Assembly: GCF_001753245.1 (NCBI RefSeq)
Contig: NZ_CP017415.1
Span: forward strand, 434,001 to 498,000
Source: Acidihalobacter yilgarnensis
GTDB taxonomy: Bacteria; Pseudomonadota; Gammaproteobacteria; DSM-5130; Acidihalobacteraceae
DNA: 64,000 bases
Direction: 5' to 3'
Shown: positions 15,932 through 24,071 of the stretch, one piece after another
Numbering within the stretch: the stretch's first letter is position 1
How the letters are laid out: every line of letters begins with the position of its first letter
The notes under the pieces: generated by a model
What the model saw: the letters and a program-made list of their open reading frames with translations, nothing else
Told to the model about the DNA's origin: nothing
Databases searched by the model: none
Made by a program: the position numbers and the translations under genes

Positions 15932-18900
15932 ATGAAATTCACCGACATCTTCGTCCGCAGGCCGGTCCTCGCGACCGCGCTCAGCCTGGTCATATTGTTG
16001 CTCGGCCTGCAGGCCTTCACGCAGATGACCGTGCGTGAGTATCCGCAGATGACCAACTCGATGGTGACGATCACCACCACTTACCCGGGCGCCAGTCCGA
16101 GTACGGTGCAGGGGTTCATCACCACGCGGCTGGAGCGGGTAATCGCGAGCGCTCCCGGCATCGACTACATGACCTCGATCAGTTCCGAGGGTGCCTCCAT
16201 CATCACCGCGTACATGAAGCTCAACTACAGCCCCGACGCGGCGGTGGCCAACATCCAGTCCAAGGTGCAGCAGGTGGTCAACCAGCTGCCCGGCGGCTCG
16301 CAGCTGCCGATCGTCAATGTGACCGTCGGCGATCCCACGGCCTTGATGTACATCGCCTTCTACGGCGACAAGTACAGTCAGCAGCAGATCACCGACTACC
16401 TATTGCGCGTGGTGCAGCCACAGCTTGCCTCGGTGGCGGGTGTCAGTCAGGCGCAGATCCTGCCGGCCGGTCACGGCAACGGCAATACCTTCGCCATGCG
16501 CGTATGGCTCAACCCGAGCGAGATGGCGGCCCTCGGCGTGACCGCTGCTGAAGTTACAAAGGCTTTGACCGCGAACGATTACATTTCCGCGGTAGGGCGC
16601 ACGCACGGCAAGAACGTCGCGACGATGATCACCGCGACCACCAGCCTGCACGACGCGGCTTCTTTCCGTAACCTCGTGGTCAAGCAGTCCGGCAACACCC
16701 TGGTACGCCTCAAGGACGTGGCCAAGGTGCAGCTCGGTGCGGAGAACTACGACTCGGAGGCATTCTTCGACGGCAAGACCGGGTCCTTCATCGGTATCCA
16801 GCCCTCGCCCTCGGCCAATTCGCTTGATGTCGCACGCGGCGTGAAGGCGGCGCTCAAGCAGATCGACGCCCAGCTGCCGCCTGGCATGCATACCGCCATT
16901 CCCTACGATGCCAGCACCTACATCTCGACCTCGATCGACGAGGTGCTGATGACCGTAGGCATCACGCTCGGCGTGGTGGTGCTGGTGATTTTCCTGTCGC
17001 TGGGCTCGGTGCGCGCGGTGATGATTCCAGTGGTCGCCATACCGCTGGCGATCATCGGCGGCGGCTTCATCATGTGGGTGATGGGTTTTTCGGTGAACCT
17101 GCTCACGCTGCTCGCCATCGTGCTCGCCATCGGATTAGTGGTCGACGATGCCATCATCGTGGTCGAGAACGTGCATCGACATATCGACGAAGGCAAGACG
17201 CCCTACGAAGCCGCACTGATGACCGGCCGCGAACTGGGCGGGCCGATCGTGGTCATGTCCACGACGCTGATCGCGGTGTTCGCGCCGATCGGCTTCATGG
17301 GTGGCTTCACCGGAAGCCTGTTTTCCGAGTTCGCCTTCACCCTGGTGGCGACCGTGCTGGTGTCGATGATCGTGGCGCTGACGCTGTCGCCGATGCTCAG
17401 CGGCAAGGTGTTGCGACCGAGTAGCGATCACGGTCTGGTGCACTTCATCGATACGCGTTTCAACGCCTTCAGGGGGCTCTACGACCGTCTGTTGCACGGC
17501 AGTCTCACGTATGTGCCGGTCACGCTGTTGTTCGCTGCCGGTATTCTGGTGAGCATTTACTTCCTGTTCACGACGACACCCAAGGAGTTGGCGCCGCAGG
17601 AAGATCAGGGCGTGGTCTTCGCCATGGGCACGGCACAGCCGACGGCGACCGCAGGTTACCTGCGCCGCTACGGCATGATGATCCTGCACGACTTTTCGAG
17701 TCTGCCGGTGTTCTCCAAGAGCTTCATGGTGACCGGCTTCGTGCCCGGTGGCGGCGGCACCAACGGCCTGTTCGCCGGTATGCTGCTCAAGCCCTGGGGG
17801 CAGCGCAGCGAAACCGCGATGCAGGTCGTGCCGCAGGTGCAGCGGATGCTGGGCGGTATACCCGGCTTGCAGATCGCGGCCTTCCAGAAGCCAGCCCTGC
17901 CGGGTTCCGCAGGCGGCTTGCCGATCCAGTTCGTGGTGCAGTCGAGTTCGAGTTACCACAAGATTGACGAGGTCACTAACGAGCTGATCAAGCGTGCCTA
18001 CGGCAGCGGCCTGTTCATGTACGTGACCAAAGATCTCAAGATCGACAACCCGGAGATCGTGCTCAAAATCCACCGCAACATCGCCGCCAGCCTCGGCTTG
18101 ACCATGCAGGCGATCACCCAGGATCTGCAACCGCTGCTCGGCGGCAACCTGGTCAATCGCTTCGACATGCAGGGCCGCAGCTACGAGGTGATTCCACAGG
18201 TGCCGGACAAGTTCCGCGAGAACCCCTCGTTGCTCAAGCAGTACTATCTGCAGACGGCCTCGGGCAAGCTGGTGCCGGCCTCCACCGTGGTCTCGATTCA
18301 GCGTAGCGTGCAGCCAGAGTATCTGCCGCAGTTCCAGCAGCAGAACTCGGCGACCATACAGGCGATCCCGCGCCCCGGCGTGACCCAGGGCGAGGCGCTC
18401 GGCTTCCTGCGCACCACCGCCAAGCAAGTGTTCCCGGCCGGCTTCAGCGTTAACTACGCGAGTCAATCGCGCCAGTTCATGCAGGAGAAGGGCGGATTGA
18501 TGGTGACCTTCGTGCTGGCGATACTGCTGATCTATCTGCTGCTCGCCGCCCAGTTCGAGAGCTTCCGCGATCCGCTGATCGTGCTGATCACGGTGCCGAT
18601 GTCGATCAGCGGTGCGCTGATCTTCATGAGCCTGGGATTAGCCACGATCAATATCTATACCGAGGTGGGACTGATCACGCTGATCGGACTGATCGCCAAG
18701 CAGGGTATTCTGATCGTGCAGTTCGCCAACGATATCCAGCGCCAAGAGGGACTCAACAAGCGCGCGGCGGTCGAAAAGGCCTCCAGCATTCGACTGCGCC
18801 CGATCCTGATGACCACCGGTGCGATGGTCTTCGGCGTGGTGCCGTTGCTGATGGCAACCGGACCCGGTGCCGTGAGTCGTTTCGATATGGGCCTGGTGAT

Positions 18901-19042
18901 CGCGGCCGGCCTGTCGATCGGCTCGCTGTTCTCGCTGTTCGTGGTGCCGGCGGTATACACGTTGCTGGCCAAGGACGTCACCGGGGAATATCGCGCTCGC
19001 CAAGAGGCGGGTGGTGACCCTGGCCCCTCGGCTTCGGCCTGA
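15932..19042 (+). CDS. RND multidrug efflux transporter (HAE-1/MexB-like)
   Basis: A 1036-aa inner-membrane proton antiporter of full family length. TM1 lies near 11-30. TM4 has the proton-relay pair Asp-Asp in GLVVDDAIIVVEN (about 405). Two large periplasmic loops and a repeated second half (TM7-12 with IYLLLAAQFESFRDPL and GLIAKQGILIVQFAN) complete the fold. The pattern fits the MexB/MdtB/MuxB group; substrates cannot be told. Starts 13 bases after the adaptor gene and is followed by a rho-independent terminator. Confidence 0.95.
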   Translation: MKFTDIFVRRPVLATALSLVILLLGLQAFTQMTVREYPQMTNSMVTITTTYPGASPSTVQGFITTRLERVIASAPGIDYMTSISSEGASIITAYMKLNYSPDAAVANIQSKVQQVVNQLPGGSQLPIVNVTVGDPTALMYIAFYGDKYSQQQITDYLLRVVQPQLASVAGVSQAQILPAGHGNGNTFAMRVWLNPSEMAALGVTAAEVTKALTANDYISAVGRTHGKNVATMITATTSLHDAASFRNLVVKQSGNTLVRLKDVAKVQLGAENYDSEAFFDGKTGSFIGIQPSPSANSLDVARGVKAALKQIDAQLPPGMHTAIPYDASTYISTSIDEVLMTVGITLGVVVLVIFLSLGSVRAVMIPVVAIPLAIIGGGFIMWVMGFSVNLLTLLAIVLAIGLVVDDAIIVVENVHRHIDEGKTPYEAALMTGRELGGPIVVMSTTLIAVFAPIGFMGGFTGSLFSEFAFTLVATVLVSMIVALTLSPMLSGKVLRPSSDHGLVHFIDTRFNAFRGLYDRLLHGSLTYVPVTLLFAAGILVSIYFLFTTTPKELAPQEDQGVVFAMGTAQPTATAGYLRRYGMMILHDFSSLPVFSKSFMVTGFVPGGGGTNGLFAGMLLKPWGQRSETAMQVVPQVQRMLGGIPGLQIAAFQKPALPGSAGGLPIQFVVQSSSSYHKIDEVTNELIKRAYGSGLFMYVTKDLKIDNPEIVLKIHRNIAASLGLTMQAITQDLQPLLGGNLVNRFDMQGRSYEVIPQVPDKFRENPSLLKQYYLQTASGKLVPASTVVSIQRSVQPEYLPQFQQQNSATIQAIPRPGVTQGEALGFLRTTAKQVFPAGFSVNYASQSRQFMQEKGGLMVTFVLAILLIYLLLAAQFESFRDPLIVLITVPMSISGALIFMSLGLATINIYTEVGLITLIGLIAKQGILIVQFANDIQRQEGLNKRAAVEKASSIRLRPILMTTGAMVFGVVPLLMATGPGAVSRFDMGLVIAAGLSIGSLFSLFVVPAVYTLLAKDVTGEYRARQEAGGDPGPSASA

Positions 19043-19052
19043 ATCGACTGAG

Positions 19053-19081
19053 ATGGCCACCTCCGGGCGGCCATTTTTTTT
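19053..19081 (+). terminator. Rho-independent terminator of the RND operon
   Basis: Hairpin ATGGCC (19053-19058) / GGCCAT (19069-19074) with a 10-base loop, followed by a run of eight T. It lies 10 bases after the RND stop codon. Confidence 0.8.
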
Positions 19082-19244
19082 GGGTCGTCGGAGATCAGCG
19101 GTTGGGGTCGGCGCACACGCGATTCGGTAAATCGGCGTTTCCTATGCGCTTAGCCAACTGCGGTTGATGGTGCAGTGAGTGGAATCGGCGGGATGGGTTC
19201 ACACGCCTAGAGCTGCAGTGTCCTTTATCGGGCTTGGGTGCAGG

Positions 19245-19942
19245 CGGGCGAACCCCGTTGCTCGGCCCATCCCTGCGCCTCACCCCTCCGGCGCTGATGC
19301 TCAAAATCACTCCTAGTGTCCTATGGCGTCTTCTGGCCAGGCGCTAGCGGTCATGGCGGTATGGTTTCACACGCCATCAACGACGGAGTGCTTGTGTGGC
19401 CCCGGTGCAGGCGTGCGAGTAACTTTCTTTGGACGAACAAAGAAAGTCACCCAAGAAATTCGCCCCGGATCGCCTTGGCCCTACGGGCGACCTCGCGTGA
19501 ATACGTCTGGCCGGGGTCGCAGCCAAGCGCCATCCGGGCGCAGGCTGCTCGGCCCGGGTCCGCCGGGCCGAGCCCGTCCAGCCGCATCCCCGCGAGGCAA
19601 GGCGATAAGGGGGTAGGAAAAGACACAAGCGCAGCGCGTCACGGTCGCGCAGCGGCTTCGCCTTTGATCTTGATACCCGGTTACGCCTTGCCTCGCCCGT
19701 GCGCGCCGACGCGGTTTCGGGCGGCAGGACGCAGCGCGAGCAGGCTTCGCCCTGACGGCGATTGCCTGCGTGCCCCTCGGCGGTGTGTGCGGGCGCGGTC
19801 TGCCCGCAGAGACAAAGCGTTTCGGGCGCGTTTCTTTCGTCAATTTCTTTACGCAAATAAAGAAAAAATCGTCGGGGGCGACTATCGCGCAAGCCCCGGA
19901 GGGGTGAGGCGCATGGATGCGCCGAGCAAACCGGGTCGGGCG
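19245..19942. repeat. ~700-bp imperfect inverted repeat (two head-to-head copies)
   Basis: Outer arms 19245-19291 and 19896-19942 are near-complementary over about 47 bases; both carry the CCGGAGGGGTGAGGCGCA block, on opposite strands. Inner matching blocks include TTCTTT...AAAGAAA hairpins at about 19422-19447 and 19849-19868, and a CGAGGCAAGGCG block at 19593-19604 facing CGCCTTGCCTCG near 19684-19695. The whole segment therefore looks like two diverged copies of a 300-350 bp element in inverted orientation. Open frames across it are Arg/Ala/Pro-rich and not protein-like. It may be a non-autonomous mobile repeat or a structured non-coding element. Confidence 0.6.
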
Positions 19943-20470
19943 CGCCGCCGAGTCAGATCAAAGGCGAAAAACCGATTCGCGCCCGAAACCCTGCGCCGGG
20001 GCTTGGTAATTTTGGTGAGTGAGTTTTGTAGATGGAAAGAAAATGTTGGGTCGCAAGACTATGGCTATGAGCGTGGCGCTGAATCAATGCAACAATACGA
20101 GAACAGACCCCGAATCACGAGACCCCGAATCACGCTGCGTTTTTTCACGCTTGGCCATCGCTCAGCGGCGGAACTTATCAACCGCCCGCGGCTCTACTTT
20201 ATTAACCCGCTGTCTATCGTGGTCATTCGCTTGGCGCGTAGGGGCGATGGTGCTCGATACCGTGGAATCTCACATGTAGGGAAACAGGCTCGGCTATTGC
20301 GGTGTGACCGCGCCAGTTCCTAATTTTTTTGCGTGAGTGGGTATTGGACCGCGGACGCAGCCATTCGATCTCAGCTGTGCGCAGAGGTGTACTTGTTGTC
20401 AGCTATAGGGTGTATTTGATGGCTTGATGTGATGTATAAGCCTTAATAAGACGAGCATGATTGTAGTTTA
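19943..20470. other. Intergenic region left of the cassette array
   Basis: No supported gene. It starts with a partial third copy of a block shared with the inverted-repeat element (GATCAAAGGCGAA at about 19957) and turns AT-rich after 20320. No integron integrase gene is present here, where it would be expected. Confidence 0.5.
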
Positions 20471-20527
20471 GACACCTGCTAGGTGTGGTTCAACGCACCC
20501 TTTTAGGGTGTCTACTTTTAGTTATGC
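20471..20527. promoter_or_regulatory. Tandem hairpins at left boundary of cassette array (attI-like?)
   Basis: Two adjacent perfect hairpins: ACACCT-gct-AGGTGT (20472-20486) and CACCCT-ttt-AGGGTG (20496-20510). Ten bases on comes GTTATGC at 20521, the consensus recombination heptamer (G^TTRRRY) where cassette 1 begins. This is where an attI site would lie, but without intI it cannot be confirmed; it could also be a degenerate attC. Confidence 0.35.
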
Positions 20528-20790
20528 ACTACGGTGATTCGGGGTGTTTTCTATCAGCAGTCTGGTAGCCAAATCAAGCTGCAAACAACCCCAAATTCCG
20601 GCTCGCGCATCGTCGGGGCTTGGTGCATAGTGGCAAACAAGGGTGTCGCTTACAGGGAGGTTCCGCACATCATGCGTTCGCAGTCTTATCATCATTCCGT
20701 GCCTAACATCACGCTCAACCCGACCGCCCACCGTCTACGCCGCTGGGTTCCCTCCGCGCGTCGCGCTCCGGCGGCGGGTTAGCTCAAACG
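20522..20790 (+). mobile_element. Integron cassette 1
   Basis: Bounded by GTTATGC at 20521 and the G^TT of attC1 at 20790. It is homologous to cassette 3 over its full length. A GTG-started frame (20534-20782, 82 codons) is conserved in both copies (see next entry) but runs into the attC. R'' of its attC (GCCTAAC) differs by one base from the complement of its own left boundary (GTTATGC), so it may have lost a base match by mutation or been captured in exchange. Confidence 0.7.
20534..20782 (+). CDS. Small cassette-encoded ORF, doubtful coding
   Basis: An 82-codon GTG-started frame. The translated part before attC matches the corresponding frame of cassette 3 at many positions (GVF-QQ-GS, SGSR-VGAWCIVA-KGV, EVPH-MRS). 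The last third is just translated attC (TLNPTAHRLRRWVPSAR). Conservation of the peptide suggests possible coding, but nucleotide conservation alone could explain it. No ribosome-binding site; function unknown. Confidence 0.3.
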   Translation: MIRGVFYQQSGSQIKLQTTPNSGSRIVGAWCIVANKGVAYREVPHIMRSQSYHHSVPNITLNPTAHRLRRWVPSARRAPAAG

Positions 20791-20796
20791 TTATGC
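20701..20796 (+). repeat. attC1 site
   Basis: R'' GCCTAAC at 20701 and R' GTTATGC at 20790-20796. The inner arms AACCCG-A-CCGCC and GGCGGCGGGTT pair with one extrahelical base, as required for folded bottom-strand attC recombination. Length 96 bases. Confidence 0.85.
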
Positions 20797-20814
20797 ATCA
20801 ATAGGAAAGCGTGT

Positions 20815-21321
20815 GTGGAAGAAATAACGTTACACTCTATAGAAAGAGCATCTGAAGAAGCTGTAAAACTTTGGTCTCTTTCGAGTGCACAATACCCGTT
20901 TCAGAATAGGCTCATTCAAGAACATGCAAATGCAGCAATTATCGAAGTTATAAGTTCATTTGCGCTAAACGCACGTAGAGCCATGGAAGTCTTATCACCA
21001 AATGTAAAGTACCCACTCAACGCGGCAAGATGGAAATGGGAACCTACTACGAAAGGAGACAAAGTAGCGGATCTATGGGATGCCCTGAATAGAATTATCC
21101 ATGCCCAGAAGTTGTATGTTGGGTTTGAGCGGTTGCCAGATAATGTTTCAGTTATTGATGGTGGCGCAATAATCGTTCCATATATTCGAGCGGAAACAGA
21201 TCGTAAAGAATTGGCGTTTATTGATCCCTTTTCTTTAGCATATGCATTTTTGTATGGTGCATTACCAGCACTCATTGAGGCAAGAAATTCTCAATTCGAG
21301 GGTGTACCAAGTAATGCATAA
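20815..21321 (+). CDS. Cassette 2 hypothetical protein
   Basis: A 168-aa, mostly helical protein starting at GTG 20815 with AGGAAA upstream. No family recognised. The N-terminal half is amphipathic helices (ERASEEAVKLWSLSSAQYPF; SSFALNARRAMEVL); the C-terminal part ends in a Pro/Ala helix (YAFLYGALPALIEARNSQF). Length and helicity would allow a HEPN-like bundle, but no R-x4-6-H motif is evident. Its stop codon TAA lies inside the attC2 R'' box. Composition is clearly AT-richer than the surrounding chromosome, as expected for captured cassettes. Confidence 0.75.
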   Translation: MEEITLHSIERASEEAVKLWSLSSAQYPFQNRLIQEHANAAIIEVISSFALNARRAMEVLSPNVKYPLNAARWKWEPTTKGDKVADLWDALNRIIHAQKLYVGFERLPDNVSVIDGGAIIVPYIRAETDRKELAFIDPFSLAYAFLYGALPALIEARNSQFEGVPSNA

Positions 21322-21387
21322 CAAGGCGCTCGTTCGGACGCAAACTACGCTGCGCTTCGTTTGCGCCACACAGCTTGGTCGTTAGGC
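21316..21387 (+). repeat. attC2 site
   Basis: R'' GCATAAC (21316-21322) is the exact complement of GTTATGC at the cassette's own left boundary (20790-20796). R' GTTAGGC lies at 21381-21387. The central arms GACGCAAAC and GTTTGCG pair around CTACGCTGCGCTTC. Length 72 bases. Confidence 0.9.
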
Positions 21388-21653
21388 ACTCGGGCGATTC
21401 TTGGTGTTTTCTGTCAGCAGTTTGGTAGCCCAATTTGGCTGCAAAAACGCCCTTCAAATTCCGGGTCGCGCACCGTCGGGGCTTGGTGCATAGTGGCAGG
21501 GAAGGGCGTCATCCACAGTGAGGTACCGCACGTCATGCGTTCGGAGTTTTTGCATTACATCGTGCCTAACAACACGCTCAATCCGACCGCCCATCGGCTA
21601 CGCCGCTGGGTTCCCTCCGCGCGCTGCGCTCCGGCGGCGGGTTAGCTTTAACG
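21382..21653 (+). mobile_element. Integron cassette 3, homologue of cassette 1
   Basis: Starts at TTAGGC (21382) and ends with attC3. Along its length it matches cassette 1, with a GVFCQQFGS...VGAWCIVAGKGV frame conserved (readable from about 21391). No start codon with a ribosome-binding site is evident, so it may be a gene-less or tiny-ORF cassette that duplicated within the array and then diverged. Confidence 0.65.
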
Positions 21654-21659
21654 TTGGGC
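21564..21659 (+). repeat. attC3 site
   Basis: R'' GCCTAAC (21564-21570), complement of its left boundary GTTAGGC. R' GTTGGGC lies at 21653-21659. 96 bases, nearly identical to attC1 in its inner arms. Confidence 0.9.
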
Positions 21660-21732
21660 GGCAAGTGGGGTTGATGAGTGTCGCTAAGCAACAAATTGAG
21701 GATATTGTCCTGCAGGACAGAGGAATCGCTAA

Positions 21733-23349
21733 GTGCTCGTATACGCAAATGAAATCGAAATTGTTGGCAACAATCCAGCATTGCAAGTGTTGCGGGGTAT
21801 CGCTGTTTGGCTATCCGAGAAGTTGGATGAGCGTTTTACTATTCGAGATGTCACTTTGCCAAACGAAAGAACGGGGGGGAATCCAAAGGTTTGGTTACGC
21901 ATTGATAGAGCAATAGGTGACGATTTCAAACTTTACTCTTGGGTATTAAAGCACTCTGATTCACAGGTATCAGGTAGGCAGTGGGTAACGGAGCTTGGCC
22001 TCAAAGATGAGGATGGAGGGCCTTCTCACTTTTCATGTGTTGTGTATACCGAAGAACAAAGTATTTTGGTTTCAGAACCCGTGCAGGCTAGTCGCCCGAG
22101 AGTCGTTAGATTTATTTTTAACAATGTCCAAAATGAAACTGATGTGCAATTCGCCCTAGGCAGCATTGGTTCTGGAGTCAAGTGGGTTGGAAGCGATATC
22201 GATTCTTATCGCGGTTTGCTCGCCGATATCAATAATGAAACTCGCAGCTATCCATTAGTTCTTGTTAGTCCAGATAACGAAGGAAAATATGTCGTTGATC
22301 CGAAAAAACTTCAAGGCACATTATTTGGGTTAGCCCAAGTCGTGGGGGTTGATAAAGACTTTAATAGCTACGACATGGAAGAAGTGCTAGGTCGCGAATA
22401 TTCGGCATGGGCTGGGGCATTAAATATCATCCGTACTCCGCATCGTGACGGCCGAGTATTCACACACCTTATCTTTCCCAGAGACTTTCCAGTTGATCTG
22501 GATACCCCGCATAAGAAGGAATGCTTTATTTTAGGGCGCGTAAGCCACAATACAAATATACCGAGACAACGAAACAGAATTAGGCCTGAGGGAGTTCGCG
22601 CGTTTGCTTCGAGGAAACGACTTGAAAAGAGAATTGCTGATTTGGCGGAAAAGCCAGATGATGCACTCCGTGATGAACTTGGAATGGTTTACGAAGAACT
22701 GTCGTCCCTGAATACTCAGCTTGAGCAATCACAACAGGAGAAGGAAAGTTTAGAATTCAGCTTGCTTGAAAGTGAGGAACTTATTCACGAACTCGAGAAA
22801 AAAGCCAAAACCAGCGCCTATCTTCACAGCCAACGAGGTGACACATCGGAAGCCCTACCTGCGGATGATGCTATATTCACGGAACTTATTGGTGTAGCTA
22901 CCGATCCGAAAGGACCCACACCCGAGGAGTGTCTAGTCCTGCTTGCAAAGTTATATCCCCAGCGATTGGTGGTGTTGCCAACTGCTTTAGAAAGTGCGAG
23001 GGGAGTTAGTACGTTCTCTCAAAGTCGTCGGTTACTTGATATGTTGAACCGTCTTGTAACCGAATACTTGCCTAAATTTATAAAAAGTGGTGATACTGCC
23101 GCACGTACGACGTTCACCAATAATGAGTTCGCGGCGCGTGAATCAGATAAAGTTGTAAACAATAAGCAATTCTTGGCGTACAGAATATTTGCAGTTGAAG
23201 GAATGCAAGTTGAGATGCTCAAGCACCTCAAAGTAGGTGTTGCCGACGATCCAAAATCAACCATTCGAGTTCATTTCGAGATCGATCAAACATCGAAACG
23301 CGTGATAATCGGTCACTGTGGTTTACATTTGCCACTCCCTGGACGGTAA
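21733..23349 (+). CDS. Cassette 4: 538-aa coiled-coil protein of unknown function
   Basis: Starts at GTG 21733, directly after an in-frame TAA, with AGAGG upstream. An alternative ATG at 21674 with a GGGG ribosome-binding site is in another frame, so an N-terminal frameshift cannot be excluded. Domains by eye: mixed alpha/beta region 1-280 (with LVLVSPDNEGKYVVDPKKL and GLAQVVGV around 170-205); a charged coiled coil about 288-365 (EELSSLNTQLEQSQQEKESL); and a C-terminal domain 366-538 ending in a compact beta-like unit (IRVHFEIDQTSKRVIIGHCG). No TM segment or catalytic motif recognised. This is the largest cassette in the array. Size and architecture recall effectors of anti-phage systems, but that is only a guess. 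Confidence 0.8.
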   Translation: MLVYANEIEIVGNNPALQVLRGIAVWLSEKLDERFTIRDVTLPNERTGGNPKVWLRIDRAIGDDFKLYSWVLKHSDSQVSGRQWVTELGLKDEDGGPSHFSCVVYTEEQSILVSEPVQASRPRVVRFIFNNVQNETDVQFALGSIGSGVKWVGSDIDSYRGLLADINNETRSYPLVLVSPDNEGKYVVDPKKLQGTLFGLAQVVGVDKDFNSYDMEEVLGREYSAWAGALNIIRTPHRDGRVFTHLIFPRDFPVDLDTPHKKECFILGRVSHNTNIPRQRNRIRPEGVRAFASRKRLEKRIADLAEKPDDALRDELGMVYEELSSLNTQLEQSQQEKESLEFSLLESEELIHELEKKAKTSAYLHSQRGDTSEALPADDAIFTELIGVATDPKGPTPEECLVLLAKLYPQRLVVLPTALESARGVSTFSQSRRLLDMLNRLVTEYLPKFIKSGDTAARTTFTNNEFAARESDKVVNNKQFLAYRIFAVEGMQVEMLKHLKVGVADDPKSTIRVHFEIDQTSKRVIIGHCGLHLPLPGR

Positions 23350-23365
23350 CTGTCGGAGTGTTGCC

Positions 23366-23434
23366 GCCCAACAAGGCGCTCGTGTGGGACGCTGCGCGCT
23401 AACGCGCTTGCTCCCCACAGCTTAAACGTTGGGC
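23366..23434 (+). repeat. attC4 site
   Basis: R'' GCCCAAC (23366-23372), complement of cassette 4's left boundary GTTGGGC (21653). R' GTTGGGC lies at 23428-23434. Inner arms GTGGGAC...CTCCCCAC and GCGCG/CGCGC. 69 bases. Confidence 0.9.
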
Positions 23435-23459
23435 CCCATCATTTTAGGGAGTATTTTGA

Positions 23460-24071
23460 ATGACACTCACAAATGCATACGTGCAGGTTTATGGTCAGTT
23501 GCCTGAGATATTTCAGCGCATCTCGGAAGCCGCTGCCCCCGAGAAGTTCACAACTCAGCATCTGAAGGATTGGGGATATACATCATCCAATTTCCGTGCC
23601 GTAATTCCAATCTTAAAGGCGCTCGGTTTCCTGTCTGCGGATGGTACACCGACTACTCGATATCACGACTATCGGGGTGCTCACCCACGGCAGGTAATGG
23701 CAGAAGCAATCAAAGAAGCATACGGTGATCTTTTTACGATCAAAGCAAAGCCCACTACCGCTGACCGCGACCTAATTGAAGGAAAATTCAAAAGTTCCCA
23801 TAACGCAAGTCCCAATACCGCAAAGCTAATGGCGGCAACGTTTTTCGCGTTGTTGGATCTCGCTGACATGAATGCGAAACCACCAGTTCCAGCCGAGGCG
23901 AAGGTCGTACCACAAGAGACACCAGCGCCAAAGGAAGCAGAGGAAGTATTGCCAAAGGTGCACGGCCGTCCATCCCTGCACTACAACATCCAAATACACT
24001 TACCTGCAACAAAAGACATCGAGGTATTCAACGCAATCTTCAAGTCATTGAAGGAGCACCTCCTTGACTAA
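23460..24071 (+). CDS. Cassette 5 gene A: DUF5343 protein
   Basis: A 203-aa protein whose N-terminal ~145 residues match the DUF5343 winged-helix-like pattern: LPEIFQRISEAAAPEKFT, then FRAVIPILKALGFLSADGTPT and YHDYRG. A Pro/Ala-rich linker follows (about 145-175), and a C-terminal strand-helix unit (LHYNIQIHLPATKDIEVFNAIFKSLKEHL). The start has GGGAG about 9 bases upstream. Its last 8 bases overlap the start of the HEPN gene, implying translational coupling and perhaps a complex. DUF5343 proteins often sit beside HEPN or other toxin-like genes; a regulatory or antitoxin role is inference. Confidence 0.82.
   Translation: MTLTNAYVQVYGQLPEIFQRISEAAAPEKFTTQHLKDWGYTSSNFRAVIPILKALGFLSADGTPTTRYHDYRGAHPRQVMAEAIKEAYGDLFTIKAKPTTADRDLIEGKFKSSHNASPNTAKLMAATFFALLDLADMNAKPPVPAEAKVVPQETPAPKEAEEVLPKVHGRPSLHYNIQIHLPATKDIEVFNAIFKSLKEHLLD

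Noticed and set aside
17135-18466. 443-codon minus-strand ORF opposite the RND transporter
   Set aside because: His/Arg/Gln-rich antisense shadow; the plus-strand RND protein accounts for the sequence.
19316-20323. 335-codon plus-strand ORF
   Set aside because: It runs through the large inverted-repeat element. The translation is Arg/Ala/Pro/Ser-rich without domains and is better explained by repeated non-coding DNA with few stops.
19082-20520. Integron integrase gene
   Set aside because: Looked for a tyrosine recombinase on both strands next to the cassette array; no frame has its length or motifs, so the array is treated as integrase-less.
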